Assembly: GCA_022925895.1 (NCBI GenBank)
Contig: JAKSYS010000042.1
Location: 62,001 to 126,000, forward strand
DNA: 64,000 nt
Direction: 5' to 3'
Origin: Fragilaria crotonensis
Taxonomy: Eukaryota; Bacillariophyta; Fragilariophyceae; Fragilariales; Fragilariaceae
The notes under the pieces are model-generated. The model was given only the letters and a program-made list of their open reading frames with translations. It was not told the DNA's origin and made no database searches. Position 1 is the first letter of the stretch, and each line of letters begins with the position of its first letter. Shown here piece by piece: positions 41,294-54,639 of this stretch. The position numbers were made by a program, and so were the translations under genes.

Positions 41294-42295
41294 TCAAGTC
41301 AGATGGTACAATGAGTCGTTCTTCACGTTTGAGGTTTCCACTTTGTACACTCCAGTAAATGGCGCAGCCAAATCGTAGCAAACAACAGCAAGGGACGTGA
41401 AGGAACCCACCAAGATGGACCACAAGAGTCGCACAGGGATGCTCTGCAACACGTCGAGTGCTTGATCAGTAGCAATCAAGAAGGAAGCGCAAATGCACAG
41501 TGCCAAAGTGGCAAGTGTACAATAGTGCATTACAGGAAAGTGCTTCTTGACTATGCATAAGTGGCTTCGACGAGCTTCAGCGATTGTCAACAACGTGCTG
41601 TGAACTTGAAGTACAATTGGGGAGGATCGATTATTCCGCATCATTTTGTGAACATCAAAAAGCAGAGAGTCAATTAAGGATCCAAGGCCTGGAGATTCCA
41701 ACGAGGCAATGGATTCTTGAAATAAGCCCTTCAACAATTCGTGCACCTGATATGAAATTTTCCTTGCTTGGGAAGGGAACAAATGTTGGATAAGCAATTG
41801 CAGCAGGATGGCTTCGTGAATTTGTTTGGAAAAGGAATCGTGCATTTCCGTTTGACGGCTGTGTAAGGTTGAAACCGTAGTGGATACAAGGGCGGCAAAG
41901 AGGAGGGATATGGATGTAATGACGGGACCATTCACAACTTGCGTCACAACTTGGGCCTGAAGATCTACTTCGGCAGTCGTTACGGGTAGCCACGTTTCCG
42001 TGACTTGAGATAGCCAAAGAATTGTCGTATGAACGATGTGCGCGATTTGACGAAAGTAGTAAAAAGAAACGAAGGTCGTGATGGGTGGGACCAAGTAAAT
42101 AATGCCTTGACGAATCGATATCATGTTGTTGGTATCGTAGTGCTCTGATCTGAGGTCTGTCGGTCTATGCGCCTTTTTGTTTGAGATGCCATGTTGCAGA
42201 ATGGATGTCGTTTGATAGGCAATACTGCCAGCAGTTACTTGATCCAACTGAAGTAGCACGAGAAATGCGAAACGGCAGTACCAATAAGTCCTCAT
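41294..42295 (-). CDS. DUF4239 / bestrophin-like membrane protein
   Basis: The frame is open from an ATG at 42400, but the ATG at 42295 fits better: it gives a signal peptide (YWYCRFAFLVLLQLD) and 333 residues. Hydrophobic segments lie near residues 60-80, 125-145 and two at the C-terminus (YCTLATLALCICASFLIA, LLWSILVGSFTSLAVVCYD). Between are a helical region and IAEARRSHLCIVKKHFPVMHY, which recalls the conserved arm of DUF4239 proteins; the final pair of helices followed by LAAPFTG is also typical. Function unknown. The gene is intact. 100 bp upstream of the ATG begins the threefold tandem duplication, so its upstream region is duplicated without the coding part. Confidence 0.6.
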   Translation of the reverse strand: MRTYWYCRFAFLVLLQLDQVTAGSIAYQTTSILQHGISNKKAHRPTDLRSEHYDTNNMISIRQGIIYLVPPITTFVSFYYFRQIAHIVHTTILWLSQVTETWLPVTTAEVDLQAQVVTQVVNGPVITSISLLFAALVSTTVSTLHSRQTEMHDSFSKQIHEAILLQLLIQHLFPSQARKISYQVHELLKGLFQESIASLESPGLGSLIDSLLFDVHKMMRNNRSSPIVLQVHSTLLTIAEARRSHLCIVKKHFPVMHYCTLATLALCICASFLIATDQALDVLQSIPVRLLWSILVGSFTSLAVVCYDLAAPFTGVYKVETSNVKNDSLYHLT

Positions 42296-42396
42296 TCTGT
42301 GTTCACAGAGTGATCTGACGGAATATTTAATTGACCCTGTGTCGCCAGTCCCCGCGTCCCCGCTCGCTGGTGTTTGAATCTTGCATCGGTACATGT

Positions 42397-45300
42397 ACAT
42401 TTCCGGTGTTTTGCAACCGAAGTAGTATTTTCAACTCCCTCCGGTATGTGTATACGACAGGGACCTGTAGAACTTGCAGGTACTGTGACAAAAACGCAGT
42501 GCGGAACATCAGGATCTTTTGCAACCCAGTTGCACGTAGGGTTGCAAAATTTCTACGAGAGAACGGCGTAGGTTTGCAACCCAATCCGTGTTTTTTGCAA
42601 CTCGAATTAGTCAATCACAGCAGTACCAGGTACAGTAGCAAAGTAAGGTGCATTAGTAACCCTGATTTTCACGAGTTCTCAGATACCGGGTACTCTAGCC
42701 AAGTACTACCGCACTCCACTACTCCACTACTCCAGTGCTCCGGTCCGCTCACTACTCCTGTACAGTCAACCAGCAAAGGAAGAACAAGCATATAAACATG
42801 GTGTCTGGATTAGAATTCTTTTGCCTTAAAGGCACACTTGTTGACAGTTTTCTTTAAGGTTGAACAAATAGATAGATGATGGGTATGCTATGCAGCTATT
42901 GTGATGGAAAATCATGAAGATGATATGATTTGTCAAGTCTTCATTCTTGAGTTTTTCCTTAACATGGCATCAGGACAGTTGAGTCACTCAAATTGAGTCC
43001 AATTTACAAAATCAAGTGGGTATGACTTTTTGCATGTTACACATTCATGTCAAATGTATGTGTTGTTATGAGTCTGCTGTTGTGGAAGTGGTTCTTGAGT
43101 CCTCAGAAAGGAACACATTCAAATTGCTGGTGATCTGAACAACAGGAATATCTTGGAGTTTGTGGTGAAACTCATGCTTTTGCAACTGACACTGGTTCAA
43201 TTAAATTAGTAGCCAGTGCTGGTAGTTCTTGGAATGTGCCATAGGATAAAAATGAGTTGTCAACAAAATTTATTTTCAAAAGTGATTGTGACTGTGACCA
43301 TGCCTGTTGAGTTGTTTTTTGCTGGTGATGTTAGACTTGGCAAAACGTATGTAGTGGATCCTCACACCTTCACTAGCTTGCTGGAACATCAGTCTGACTA
43401 CTTTAACACTGTGATTTCATTTACTTGTTGTTACAGTAGTCAGCATTTAAACTACAAAGATAAAATTTCGCGAGCAGGAAAATCCCAATTTAATGTGTTC
43501 TAACTTGTGAACGGTCACTCCTCACCAAAAACAAGCTACTAGTACAGTAACACCATGTGTTTTAGGGTGTACTACAATATGCTGGGTAGTCACTACATAA
43601 ATCTTCCTGAATGAATACAATCAAATCACCAATTTCTCAATCTGTCCAGGTACTGTGGTAGTTTGATTTGTCCAGATACTCTGTCCATGCTTGTACTGCT
43701 GGAGTTCTTGAGTAATAAAGTACTGTACTCCAAATAATTTTCTTATCCTACATTCAGCTCTGACTGTCACAACACCACCTCAGGAGTACTAGCTAACTAC
43801 TTCCAATTTCCAGTTCAACCCTCCTGTATGACCTTTTGCATAAAATTGTCAACAATGACTGAACCTGGCTGTCACATACGTTAGTCTTGTGGAAATCATG
43901 ATTTTCAAGCTTCAATGCTGTATTTATACAGACTTTTGTCTGTCCCTGCTTCTTAACAGAGAGAACAACAAGGTACACAACACCCTCTTTTCTATGTAGT
44001 GGAACCATGAACCAGCATCACTAGAGCCAGCTCACAAGAAGGGTTGTTTCAAGGGTCTCTGCTATCTTGTGGACAGTACTATGGATCAGCTTCTCTCACA
44101 CAGAAGCTAATCAAGAGATTAGTGGAGGGTGGGCCATATGACCATGTAGGAAACCCTCACCAGAAATGTTATGTACTTGTGGCTGGTGGGTGTGATTGAT
44201 TCTGGTATCAGATGTGTGAACACTGGTTCTTGAGAGTGGTGCAAGTGGGAGGAAGACTCAAACACAAAGACTTGAAGGGGTGTGATGCTGCTTGTAATGC
44301 ATCTGTTATTGATGCCATGGTACAATGAGCCAATTCTTTTGTGCTTTGTGCCTTGGAGCTTGGTACTTGCCAAGACCTCAAGTACTTCTGTTGATGCAGC
44401 CAGTCTTACTGTGGTGGGAATTTAAAGATAGTAGATAAGCCATGACCGTAGCTCTAGAATATATGCTGCTGGTGTTGCTTTGAAAACCAAGAATGGAAGA
44501 CCAGGATAAACTTCCTGGCATGCACAACTCTACTGAGAGATCCAAAAAGGCATACATGTCTTTTGAGAAATGAAGACTACATTGTGTAAGATCTACACCA
44601 AGGAAAGTAATCTGGGGTCAGGCTGTTATGATTATGTTTGCAGTGTAATTTACTTAGTAGATTATCATTTTTGAAAGACTTACTGGTTCTTATCTTTGAT
44701 TGATTTATGACTTATAATGGAGTGTTGACAAACAACAAATAAGCTCACAATCCTACAGAGAAACAAACAAAGAAAAAGCAGAGTATAAATAATACTGTAT
44801 TACCAGGTACTTGAGTACCTGGTACTGTTTTATTGCATTTGCGTTCAGTATAGTTATCCTGGTACATACTACTGTACCACGACAATAAAGTCAACATGCC
44901 GGTAGGTCTGTAGTTTTCATATAACGTGATGTATGGTACACAACTACAGCAAACGTGTAGAGCAAGAGATGTGTAGCGATGTACTACGTACACGGAGTAC
45001 CGAGTACCAAGTACCAAGACAGCAGGTGTTATTCAGGAAGCAAGAGGTCTAATTTTTCGATATTCTCCTTCAGTACGGTAAATGTGCGCTCGGTGTGATG
45101 CATAAGGAATTGATCCAGTAGCGTGGACTTGGTACATCTGGCTACGTTTTGTACGATTAATACTAGGCCTACGGGGTTGCACAACCGGTTGCAAAAATGG
45201 GTACGGGCACATTTCCGGTGTTTTGCAACCGAAGTAGTATTTTCAACTCCCTCCGGTATGTATACGACAGGGACCTGTAGAACTTGCAGGTACTGTGACA

Positions 45301-48300
45301 AAACGCAGTGCGGAACATCAGGATCTTTTGCAACCCAGTTGCACGTAGGGTTGCAAAATTTCTACGAGAGAACGGCGTAGGTTTGCAACCCAATCCGTGT
45401 TTTTGCAACTCGAATTAGTCAATCACAGCAGTACCAGGTACAGTACCAAAGTAAGGGTGCATTGGGGTAACCCTGATTTTCACGAGTTCTCAGATACCGG
45501 TACTCTAGCTACTACTACCGCACTCTCCACTACTCCACTACTCCAGTGCTCCGGTCCGTCCTCACTACTCCTGTACAGCGTCAACCAGCAAAGGAAGAAC
45601 AAGCATATAAACATGGTGTCTGGATTAGAATTCTTTTGCCTTAAAGGCACACTTGTTGACAGTTTTCTTTAAGGTTGAACAAATAGATAGATGATGGGTA
45701 TGCTATGCAGCTATTGTGATGGAAAATCATGAAGATGATATGATTTGTCAAGTCTTCATTCTTTGAGTTTTTCCTTAACATGGCATCAGGACAGGTGAGT
45801 CACTCAAATTGAGTCCAATTTACAAAATCAAGTGGGTATGACTTTTTGCATGTTACACATTCATGTCAAATGTATGTGTTGTTATGAGTCTGCTGTTGTG
45901 GAAGTGGTTCTTGAGTCCTCAGAAAGGAACACATTCAAATTGCTGGTGATCTGAACAACAGGAATATCTTGGAGTTTGTGGTGAAACTCATGCTTTTGCA
46001 ACTGACACTGGTTCAATTAAATTAGTAGCCAGTGCTGGTAGTTCTTTGGAATGTGCCATAGGATAAAAAATGAGTTGTCAACAAAATTTATTTTTCAAAA
46101 GTGACTGTGACTGTGACCATGCCTGTTGAGTTGTTTTTGCTGGTGATGTTAGACTTGGCAAAACGTATGTAGTGGATCCTCACACCTTCACTAGCTTGCT
46201 GGAACATCAGTCTGACTACTTTAACACTGTGATTTCATTTACTTGTTGTTACAGTAGTCAGCAATTAAACTACAAAGATAAAATTCTCGAAGCAGGAAAA
46301 ATCCCGAATTTAATGTGTTCTAACTTGTGAACGGTCACTCCTCACCAAAAACAAGCTACTAGTACAGTAACACCATGTGTTTTAGGGTGTACTACAATAT
46401 GCTGGGTAGTCACTACATAAATCTTCCTGAATGAATACAATCAAATCACCAATTTCTCAATCTGTCCAGGTACTGTGGTAGTTTGATTTGTCCAGATACT
46501 CTGTCAATGCTTGTACTGCTGGAGTTCTTGGAGTAATAGAGTACTGTACTCCAAATAATTTTCTTATCCTACATTCAGCTCTGACTGTCACAACACCACC
46601 TCAGGAGTACTAGCTAACTACTTCCAATTTCCAGTTCAACCCTCCTGTATGACCTTTTGCATAAAATTGTCAACAATGACTGAACCTGGCTGTCACATAC
46701 GTTAGTCTTGTGGAAATCATGATTTTCAAGCTTCAATGCTGTATTTATACAGACTTTGTCTGTCCCCTGCTTCTTAACAGAGAGAACAACAAGGTACACA
46801 ACACCCTCTTTTTCTATGTAGTGGAACCATGAACCAGCATCACTAGAGCCAGCTCACAAGAAGGGTTGTTTCAAGGGTCTCTGCTATCTTGTGGACAGTA
46901 CTATGGATCAGCTTCACACAGAAGCTAATCAAGAGATTAGTGGAGGGTGGGCCATATGACCATGTAGGAAACCCTCACCAGAAATGTTATGTACTTGTGG
47001 CTGGTGGGTGTGATTGATTCTGGTATCAGATGTGTGAACACTGGTTCTTGAGAGTGGTGCAAGTGGGAGGAAGACTCAAACACAAAGACTTGAAGGGGTG
47101 TGATGCTGCTTGTAATGCATCTGTTATTGATGCCATGGTACAATGAGCCAATTCTTTTTGTGCATTTGTGCCTTGGAGCTTGGTACTTGCCAAGACCTCA
47201 AGTACTTCTGTTGATGCAGCCAGTCTTACTGTGGTGGGAATTTAAAGATAGTAGATAAGCCATGACCGTAGCTCTAGAATATATGCTGCTGGTGTTGCTT
47301 TGAAAAACCAAGAATGGAAGACCAGGATAAACTTCCTGGCATGCACAACTCTACTGAGAGATCCAAAAAGGCATACATGTCTTTTGAGAAATGAAGACTA
47401 CATTGTGTAAGATCTACACCAAGGAAAGTAATCTGGGGTCAGGCTGTTATGATTATGTTTGCAGTGTAATTTACTTAGATTATCATTTTTGAAAGACTTA
47501 CTGGTTCTTATCTTTGATTGATTTATGACTTATAATGGAGTGTTGACAAACAACAAATAAGCTCACAATCCTACAGAGAAACAAACAAAGAAAAGCAGAG
47601 TATAAATAATACTGTATTACCAGGTACTTGAGTACCTGGTACTGTTTTATTGCATTTGCGTTCAGTATAGTTATCCTGGTACATACTACTGTACCACGAC
47701 AATAAAGTCAACATGCCGGTAGGTCTGTAGTTTTCATATAACGTGATGTATGGTACACAACTACAGCAAACGTGTAGAGCAAGAGATGTGTAGCGATGTA
47801 CTACGTACACGGAGTACCGAGTACCAAGTACCAAGACAGCAGGTGTTATTCAGGAAGCAAGAGGTCTAATTTTTCGATATTCTCCTTCAGTACGGTAAAT
47901 GTGCGCTCGGTGTGATGCATACTCTAGGAATTGATCCAGTAGCGTGGACTTGGTACATCTGGCTACGTTTTGTACGATTAATACTAGGCCTACGGGGTTG
48001 CACAACCGGTTGCAAAAAAAATGGGTACGGGCACATTTCCGGTGTTTTGCAACCGAAGTAGTATTTTCAACTCCCTCCGGTATGTGTATACGACAGGGAC
48101 CTGTAGAACTTGCAGGTACTGTGACAAAACGCAGTGCGGAACATCAGGATCTTTGCAACCCAGTTGCACGTAGGGTTGCAAAATTTCTACGAGAACGGCG
48201 TAGGTTTGCAACCCAATCCGTGTTTTTGCAACTCGAATTAGTCAATCACAGCAGTACCAGGTACAGTACCAAAGTAAGGGTGCATTGGGGTAACCCTGAT

Positions 48301-50850
48301 TTTCACGAGTTCTCAGATACCGGTACTCTAGCCAAGTACTACCGTACTCCACTACTCCACTACTCCAGTGCTCCGGTCCGTCCTCACTACTCCTGTACAG
48401 CGTCAACCAGCAAAGGAAGAACAAGCATATAAACATGGTGTCTGGATTAGAATTCTTTTGCCTTAAAGGCACACTTGTTGACAGTTTTCTTTAAGGTTGA
48501 ACAAATAGATAGATGATGGGTATGCTATGCAGCTATTGTGATGGAAAATCATGAAGATGATATGATTTGTCAAGTCTTCATTCTTTGAGTTTTTCCTTAA
48601 CATGGCATCAGGACAGTTGAGTCACTCAAATTGAGTCCAATTTACAAAATCAAGTGGGTATGACTTTTTTGCATGTTACACATTCATGTCAAATGTATGT
48701 GTTGTTATGAGTCTGCTGTTGTGGAAGTGGTTCTTGAGTCCTCAGAAAGGAACACATTCAAATTGCTGGTGATCTGAACAACAGGAATATCTTGGAGTTT
48801 GTGGTGAAACTCATGCTTTTTGCAACTGACACTGGTTCAATTAAATTAGTAGCCAGTGCTGGTAGTTCTTTGGAATGTGCCATAGGATAAAAAATGAGTT
48901 GTCAACAAAATTTATTTTTCAAAAGTGATTGTGACTGTGACCATGCCTGTTGAGTTGTTTTTTGCTGGTGATGTTAGACTTGGCAAAACGTATGTAGTGG
49001 ATCCTCACACCTTCACTAGCTTGCTGGAACATCAGTCTGACTACTTTAACACTGTGATTTCATTTACTTGTTGTTACAGTAGTCAGCATTTAAACTACAA
49101 AGATAAAATTCTCGAGCAGGAAAAATCCCGAATTTAATGTGTTCTAACTTGTGAACGGTCACTCCTCACCAAAAACAAGCTACTAGTACAGTAACACCAT
49201 GTGTTTTAGGGTGTACTACAATATGCTGAGTCACTACATAAATCTTCCTGAATGAATACAATCAAATCACCAATTTCTCAATCTGTCCAGGTACTGTGGT
49301 AGTTTGATTTGTCCAGATACTCTGTCCATGCTTGTACTGCTGGAGTTCTTGGAGTAATAAAGTACTGTACTCCAAATAATTTTCTTATCCTACATTCAGC
49401 TCTGACTGTCACAACACCACCTCAGGAGTACTAGCTAACTACTTCCAATTTCCAGTTCAACCTCCTGTATGACCTTTTGCATAAAATTGTCAACAATGAC
49501 TGAACCTGGCTGTCACATACGTTAGTCTTGTGGAAATCATGATTTTCAAGCTTCAATGCTGTATTTATACAGACTTTTGTCTGTCCCCCTGTTTAACAGA
49601 GAGAACAACAAGGTACACAACACCCTCTTTTTCTATGTAGTGGAACCATGAACCAGCATCACTAGAGCCAGCTCACAAGAAGGGTTGTTTCAAGGGTCTC
49701 TACTATCTTGTGGACAGTACTATGGATCAGCTTCTCTCACACAGAAGCTAATCAAGAGATTAGTGGAGGGTGGGCCATATGACCATGTAGGAAACCTCAC
49801 CAGAAATGTGTTATGTACTTGTGGCTGGTGGGTGTGATTGATTCTGGTATCAGATGTGTGAACACTGGTTCTGAGAGTGGTGCAAGTGGGAGGAAGACTC
49901 AAACACAAAGACTTGAAGGGGTGTGATGCTGTTGTAATGCATCTGTTATTGATGCCATGGTACAATGAGCTAATTTTTTGTGCGTTTGTGCCTTGGAGCT
50001 TGGTAATTGCAAGACCTCAAGTACTTCTGTTGATGCAGCCAGTCTTACTGTGGTGGAATTTAAAGATAGTAGATAAGCCATGACCGTAGCTCTAGAATAT
50101 ATGCTGCTGGTGTTGCTTTGAAAAACCAAGAATGGAAGACCAGGATAAACTTCCTGGCATGCACAACTCTACTGAGAGATCCAAAAGGCATACATGTCTT
50201 TTGAGAAATGAACTACATTGTGTAAGATCTACACCAAGGAAAGTAATCTGGGGTCAGGCTGTTATGATTATGTTTGCAGTGTAATTTACTTAGATTATCA
50301 TTTTGAAAGACTTACTGGTTCTTATCTTTGATTGATTTATGACTTATAATGGAGTGTTGACAAACAACAAATAAGCTCACAATCCTACAGAGAAACAAAC
50401 AAAGAAAAAGCAGAGTATAAATAATACTGTATTACCAGGTACTCGAGTACCTGGTACTGTTTATTGCATTTGCGTTCAGTATAGTTATCCTGGTACATAC
50501 TACTACTGTACCACGACAATAAAGTCAACATGCCGGTAGGTCTGTAGTTTTCATATAACGTGATGTATGGTACACAACTACAGCAGACGTGTAGAGCATG
50601 AGATGTGTAGCGATGTACTACGTACACAGTACCGAGTACCAAGTACCAAGACAGCAGGTGTTATTCAGGAAGCAAGAGGTCTAATTTTCGATATTCTCCT
50701 TCAGTACGGTAAATGTGCGCTCGGTGTGATGCATACTCTAGGAATTGATCCAGTAGCGTGGACTTGGTACATCTGGCTACGTTTTGTTTTGATTAATACT
50801 AGGCCTACGGGGTTGCTGCAACCGGTTGCAAAAAAATGGGTACGGGCACA
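42397..50850. repeat. Threefold tandem duplication of a ~2.8-kb segment
   Basis: Copies at 42397-45208 (2812 bp), 45209-48032 (2824 bp) and 48033-50847 (2815 bp), head to tail. The joints read GGGC-ACA-TTTCC; the outer left flank reads ATGT-ACA-TTTCC and the outer right flank GGGC-ACA-GTACG. So the duplication has 3 bp of microhomology (ACA) at its breakpoint. The copies are nearly identical and differ mostly in base-run length, with scattered substitutions (for example GAGTACC/CGAGTACC in the palindrome). Short open frames occur on both strands (such as the one at 43216) but none is long, has a recognisable motif or is intact in all three copies. The unit may contain a long-dead transposon. 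Confidence 0.93.
44801..44824. repeat. GTAC palindrome in tandem copy 1
   Basis: 11-bp arms TACCAGGTACT / AGTACCTGGTA around TG. The same site is at 47618-47641 in copy 2 and 50433-50456 in copy 3, where the centre is CG and the palindrome becomes perfect over 24 bp. Confidence 0.9.
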
Positions 50851-51542
50851 GTACGTAGTGCACGCTACCATGAAGTAATAGTCTACGGTGGTACTGCATA
50901 TAGTAGTAATGATACAACTGTGGCCTACATAAGAGGACTGGAGTACAAGTACAAAATTTGCGCAATTGATTTAATGTATCCATATATATAACAATCAGCT
51001 AGAAGCAGTATGACAGTGTACTGGCACTCTAACCTAAGCTCTAAAAGGTACACAGTCTCACTCTTGGATTAGTATCTTTATGATGTCCTTTATTGCACAT
51101 TTTCCTATTTTGTACGACCGATTTTACTCAGCTCATCAGACCCAACCGCTCTGGGATGGGCAATGACAACGCCATGCTACCCATCATTCCATGATTTGTA
51201 GAATGTCCGTGGGAGACTCTGCATATTCTCAAATCATGTGGTGTGTTCTACGTTCCGGATGCCTTGTTGGTAAGCCTTGAACTGCCCTCGTCTTCCATTG
51301 AACTCGAACATAATATATGGATCATGTAGCCTGAAGAGTATCCGGTGGTCTCCGCATCCCGATACATCTGCCTGTCAAACGAAACGAGACAACCTCGACT
51401 AGACCCAAGGGGCGCCTTGACCCATGTCCATACCATCATGCTGGATGAATTCTATACGGACTACTGTGAGTCACTTCTGAACACCAGCAGGACATACATT
51501 TCTATAATCCGGTGATTAATATGTCCTGGCACAACCGATATC
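50851..51542. other. Spacer left of the copia relic
   Basis: No supported frame. It should contain the left LTR and primer-binding site of the copia element if these survive, but I cannot define them. Confidence 0.4.
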
Positions 51543-54175
51543 ATGCCTAATTCAACCACGGTTGAACGGATCAACGGACCACCAGCCATCCGAAAGGTTT
51601 TGGATCAACAACCGTTGGTGGTGGTTTCTCATCATTACTCTTTTGTTAAGACCACTCCGGTCAACATGAAGAATGCAGCAATGCGAGCAGTCATGACCCG
51701 CATTGGTTTTGTCGAGGCTGCCGCCCAAGCCTCCTCATTGGAAGAACAGGGCCTGGACACATTTGAGGAAATCAAACTGCATGGTGATGATGAAATTGCA
51801 GCCTCATCAAGGTGATCTGCCGCCCTGAGGAGGGGGTCAATCCCAGCCCCATTGGGAGGCCATGAATCAGGCTGAAAGCCATCTCAAACTTGTACTTGCC
51901 TTTTATCTACAACACCAAGCTCGGAATAGCAAGATGGCCAACGCCCCAGATGTAACCTTACATGCAATCGGAGAAGTTCGTGAACTCCATGAGTTCGAGG
52001 CTACATACAAGAAGCCAGAGGATCTCCCATCTGTCAACGCCAGGATGGGCCAAGGACAATTGAGGCAATTGACAAATACCTTTGGTGAGTACTGGGGGAA
52101 CGTAAAATCTCACTCGCCTACGTCATCCGCACGCCAGACAACCAAGATTGGCCCGCCAACGCCGTATAAATTTCGGAACTCAAGGCAGGTGGAAAGCGAG
52201 ATGCAATCGAAGATTGCTAGCTACTACACCGAGGAACAAGAATGAGTTTGCTGCCAAGCAACTCAAACGCGGTCTCAAACCTGCCGCCAAGGATGGTAAG
52301 GTCCACCAGGGTGGTGGAAATAAAGTTAAGGGCAGCTGAGGTCATTAAGAATCTCTGGAAGGCAATGAATTGCCACGACTCTCAATTGGCAAAGCAAACG
52401 AGTGACACAGGAGTCAATGACAATCAAACGGTTGTCTCCACCAACTCTGCCTTTGAGGAGGAATCAGCACCTGCAGAGAAGGCAAAAGTTGTTACAAAAC
52501 GCAGAAATGCCGCCCTCACTCGCCAGAAGAAGGTCAACCTAAATGACCTTATGGGGACTAGCAATGCGGTCTGGCAATCACTATGTTCAATGGACACCTC
52601 GGTCTCTATGGTCCTTAACAAAAGTATAACCGATTTGGACTCGCACGCCGACCAGTGTGCCGAAGGAAGCAATGCTCTGATTGTACACGATAACGACCGA
52701 CCAGTGGTCAACGTAAAGTGCCACAACCCCGATGGTCCCATCTATAAAGACATGCAAATAGTCACCGGTGCTTTAGCATACAATGACTCAGTGGCTGGTA
52801 AGACTGTCACTTAGTAGCTTGTCAGCAATCAGGCAATCTACCTTCCCAGCATGATCAGCTACAACCTGCTTCTGACATTCCGATTTGGTTGAATGACGGT
52901 ATTGTAGACACAACTGCCCTCATTTCTTCTTAAGTGACCATATTACCAAACTGACACACTCGATTGTAATTCCCTTGACAGCACCGCTCAAACTTATGTT
53001 ATACCACTTTCACTGAATGGCGTATTATCTTCTTTCCAACACGCAAACCTACTGTTGCGGAGTACGAATCACTACCGCACTTTTCCCTAACAAGCGACAA
53101 GCTGACATATGATCCGTACGATGTCTCATTTGCCCAGCAAGAGGAGACAAAATGAAATACATGTCGCACAGGGGACCGTACAGGCGCTCCGCCTCCATCG
53201 CACCGCCTTTGCACTGTCTCCAACATGTCTTCAACCGTTAACATGATGGCCTGCCCCTGTCATTTTGACAAACTATGCCGACTCTTGATATCTTTTCCGT
53301 CTCTGGCATGGTAAGCACCACGTTGGCAGGAACATGCCTTCTCCCGGTAAACAATTTGAGGCTCGTACATGACTGGCACTTAACCTTGGCATCAACCTCC
53401 AAACTGCCAAACGAATGATCAACGACGACTCAGCGTGGAGTTCGATTTGTCCGACATTCATCCTTGTCGTGGCGCGTCATTACAAACGATAGGCAGCACC
53501 GATATAAGCAACTACCCATAAACTGCTTCACCGACATCATTGAGATTAACACAGCCTCGCCCCACAATAACAAGTATGCCCAAATCTTGGCGACTCCGGA
53601 CGGCTGGTGCCGAGCGTTCCTTATGCCAAAGAAGTCCTCGCGCACAAAGGACTATCTCAACTTGTCCATAGGGAAGGCACCTTGAACACCATCATCATGG
53701 ACGGCGCACGGGAACAGACCATGCTGGGTTTGTTTTGGAAGAAGTATTGAGAAGTTGGTGTTTGAGTACGACAAACGGAACCGCACACACCGTGGGCGAA
53801 TGCCGCAGAAGCCGCAATCCGTGAACTAAAGAAAGGCATCGGTTGGAAAATGGTTAGCTAGGCTGCACCTAAGCGCCTCTAGGATGATTGCATTGAATGC
53901 GAGGCGTACGTCAGATCTCATATGGCACACAACATCTATCGAGTGACTTGATGGGCAAGTGCCAGAGACCGTCGTCAGTGGTGAAACTGCCGATACATCA
54001 CCTTTTTGTTGTTGAATTGGTACAAGTGGGCATTGTTCCGTGACATGTCTGTCACTTACCCAGATGACATCATGGTAGTAGGCCGCGACTTTGACCCTGC
54101 CATTGATATTGGCCCTGCAATGACTCGCAAGATATTGAAGGAAAATGGGCAAGTCGTACAAAAACCTCAGATCTA
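51543..54175 (+). pseudogene. Copia gag, protease and integrase part
   Basis: 51543-51815: Gag start with MTRIGFVEAAAQA and LDTFEEIKLHGDDE. 51862-52240: second Gag piece with KPEDLPSVNARMG. 52242-52814: protease with ITDLDSHADQCAEGSNALIV (Asp-Ser-His where many retroelements have Asp-Ser-Gly; His is also seen in CoDi types) and IVTGALAYNDSVAG. About 52820-53400: spacer and start of integrase, heavily shifted. 53464-54175: integrase core with QLPINCFTDIIEINTASPHN (first Asp), LATPDGWCRAFLMPKKSSR, IMDGAREQTM (second Asp), TPWANAAEAAIRELKKGIGW (catalytic Glu) and DIGPAMTRKILKENGQVV. More than ten stops or frame changes make it non-functional. Confidence 0.8.
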
Positions 54176-54216
54176 ATTTCACGTGCTGCCTCTTCTTTCA
54201 TGATGTAAAGGTCAAC

Positions 54217-54573
54217 TCACACGACCAGATACGATCCGAAGGGCACCATGTCCAGTAACCTTGCTTTCCCAACTTGTTTCTTCTTACCGTACGGGTGCAA
54301 AATATGACCGTATACTAGATCAAACTCCCGATATAGCTTTTTCTTTTGCTCTTCTCGCTTTTCCTTAATATTGGCCCATTCACTATTAACCAATTCCAAG
54401 TGACCCAAAGTGGCCGACGCATAGTATGTTTGTGTTCCTCTTGTAATAGTAACCCTTGGACTCTGGGCTCTAGGTGGTTTCTGCTTTGCATAGGCAGACC
54501 TAGCGTAATGCAGACTGTATCTCCCTCCGTCCGATATTATTCTGGTTGCCGCGTCTCGGCCGTAATTCTTCAT
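54217..54573 (-). CDS. Hypothetical ORF near the LINE 3' end
   Basis: 118 codons from an ATG at 54573, with a charged middle (EKREEQKKKLYREF). I do not recognise it. It lies beyond the last recognised LINE motif, in the same orientation, and may be an accessory or chance frame. Confidence 0.25.
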   Translation of the reverse strand: MKNYGRDAATRIISDGGRYSLHYARSAYAKQKPPRAQSPRVTITRGTQTYYASATLGHLELVNSEWANIKEKREEQKKKLYREFDLVYGHILHPYGKKKQVGKARLLDMVPFGSYLVV

Positions 54574-54639
54574 TCCTCAAACTTCCATAGTTTCATCCAT
54601 TCCTTCCAGATCGCGCATATCAGTTTAACTTGAAAACAT

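Noticed and set aside
42296-42400. The 35-codon N-terminal extension of the DUF4239-like protein (ATG 42400)
   Set aside because: The ATG at 42295 gives a proper signal peptide, and the longer version would start across the tandem-duplication breakpoint.
43216-43503. Open frames of up to 95 codons inside the tandem copies
   Set aside because: None is kept intact in all three copies and none has a recognisable motif; I considered piggyBac-like or other transposase remains but could not support them.
54217-54573. Reading the 118-codon minus-strand ORF as the C-terminus of the LINE protein
   Set aside because: It does not resemble the known end of these proteins; listed only as hypothetical.
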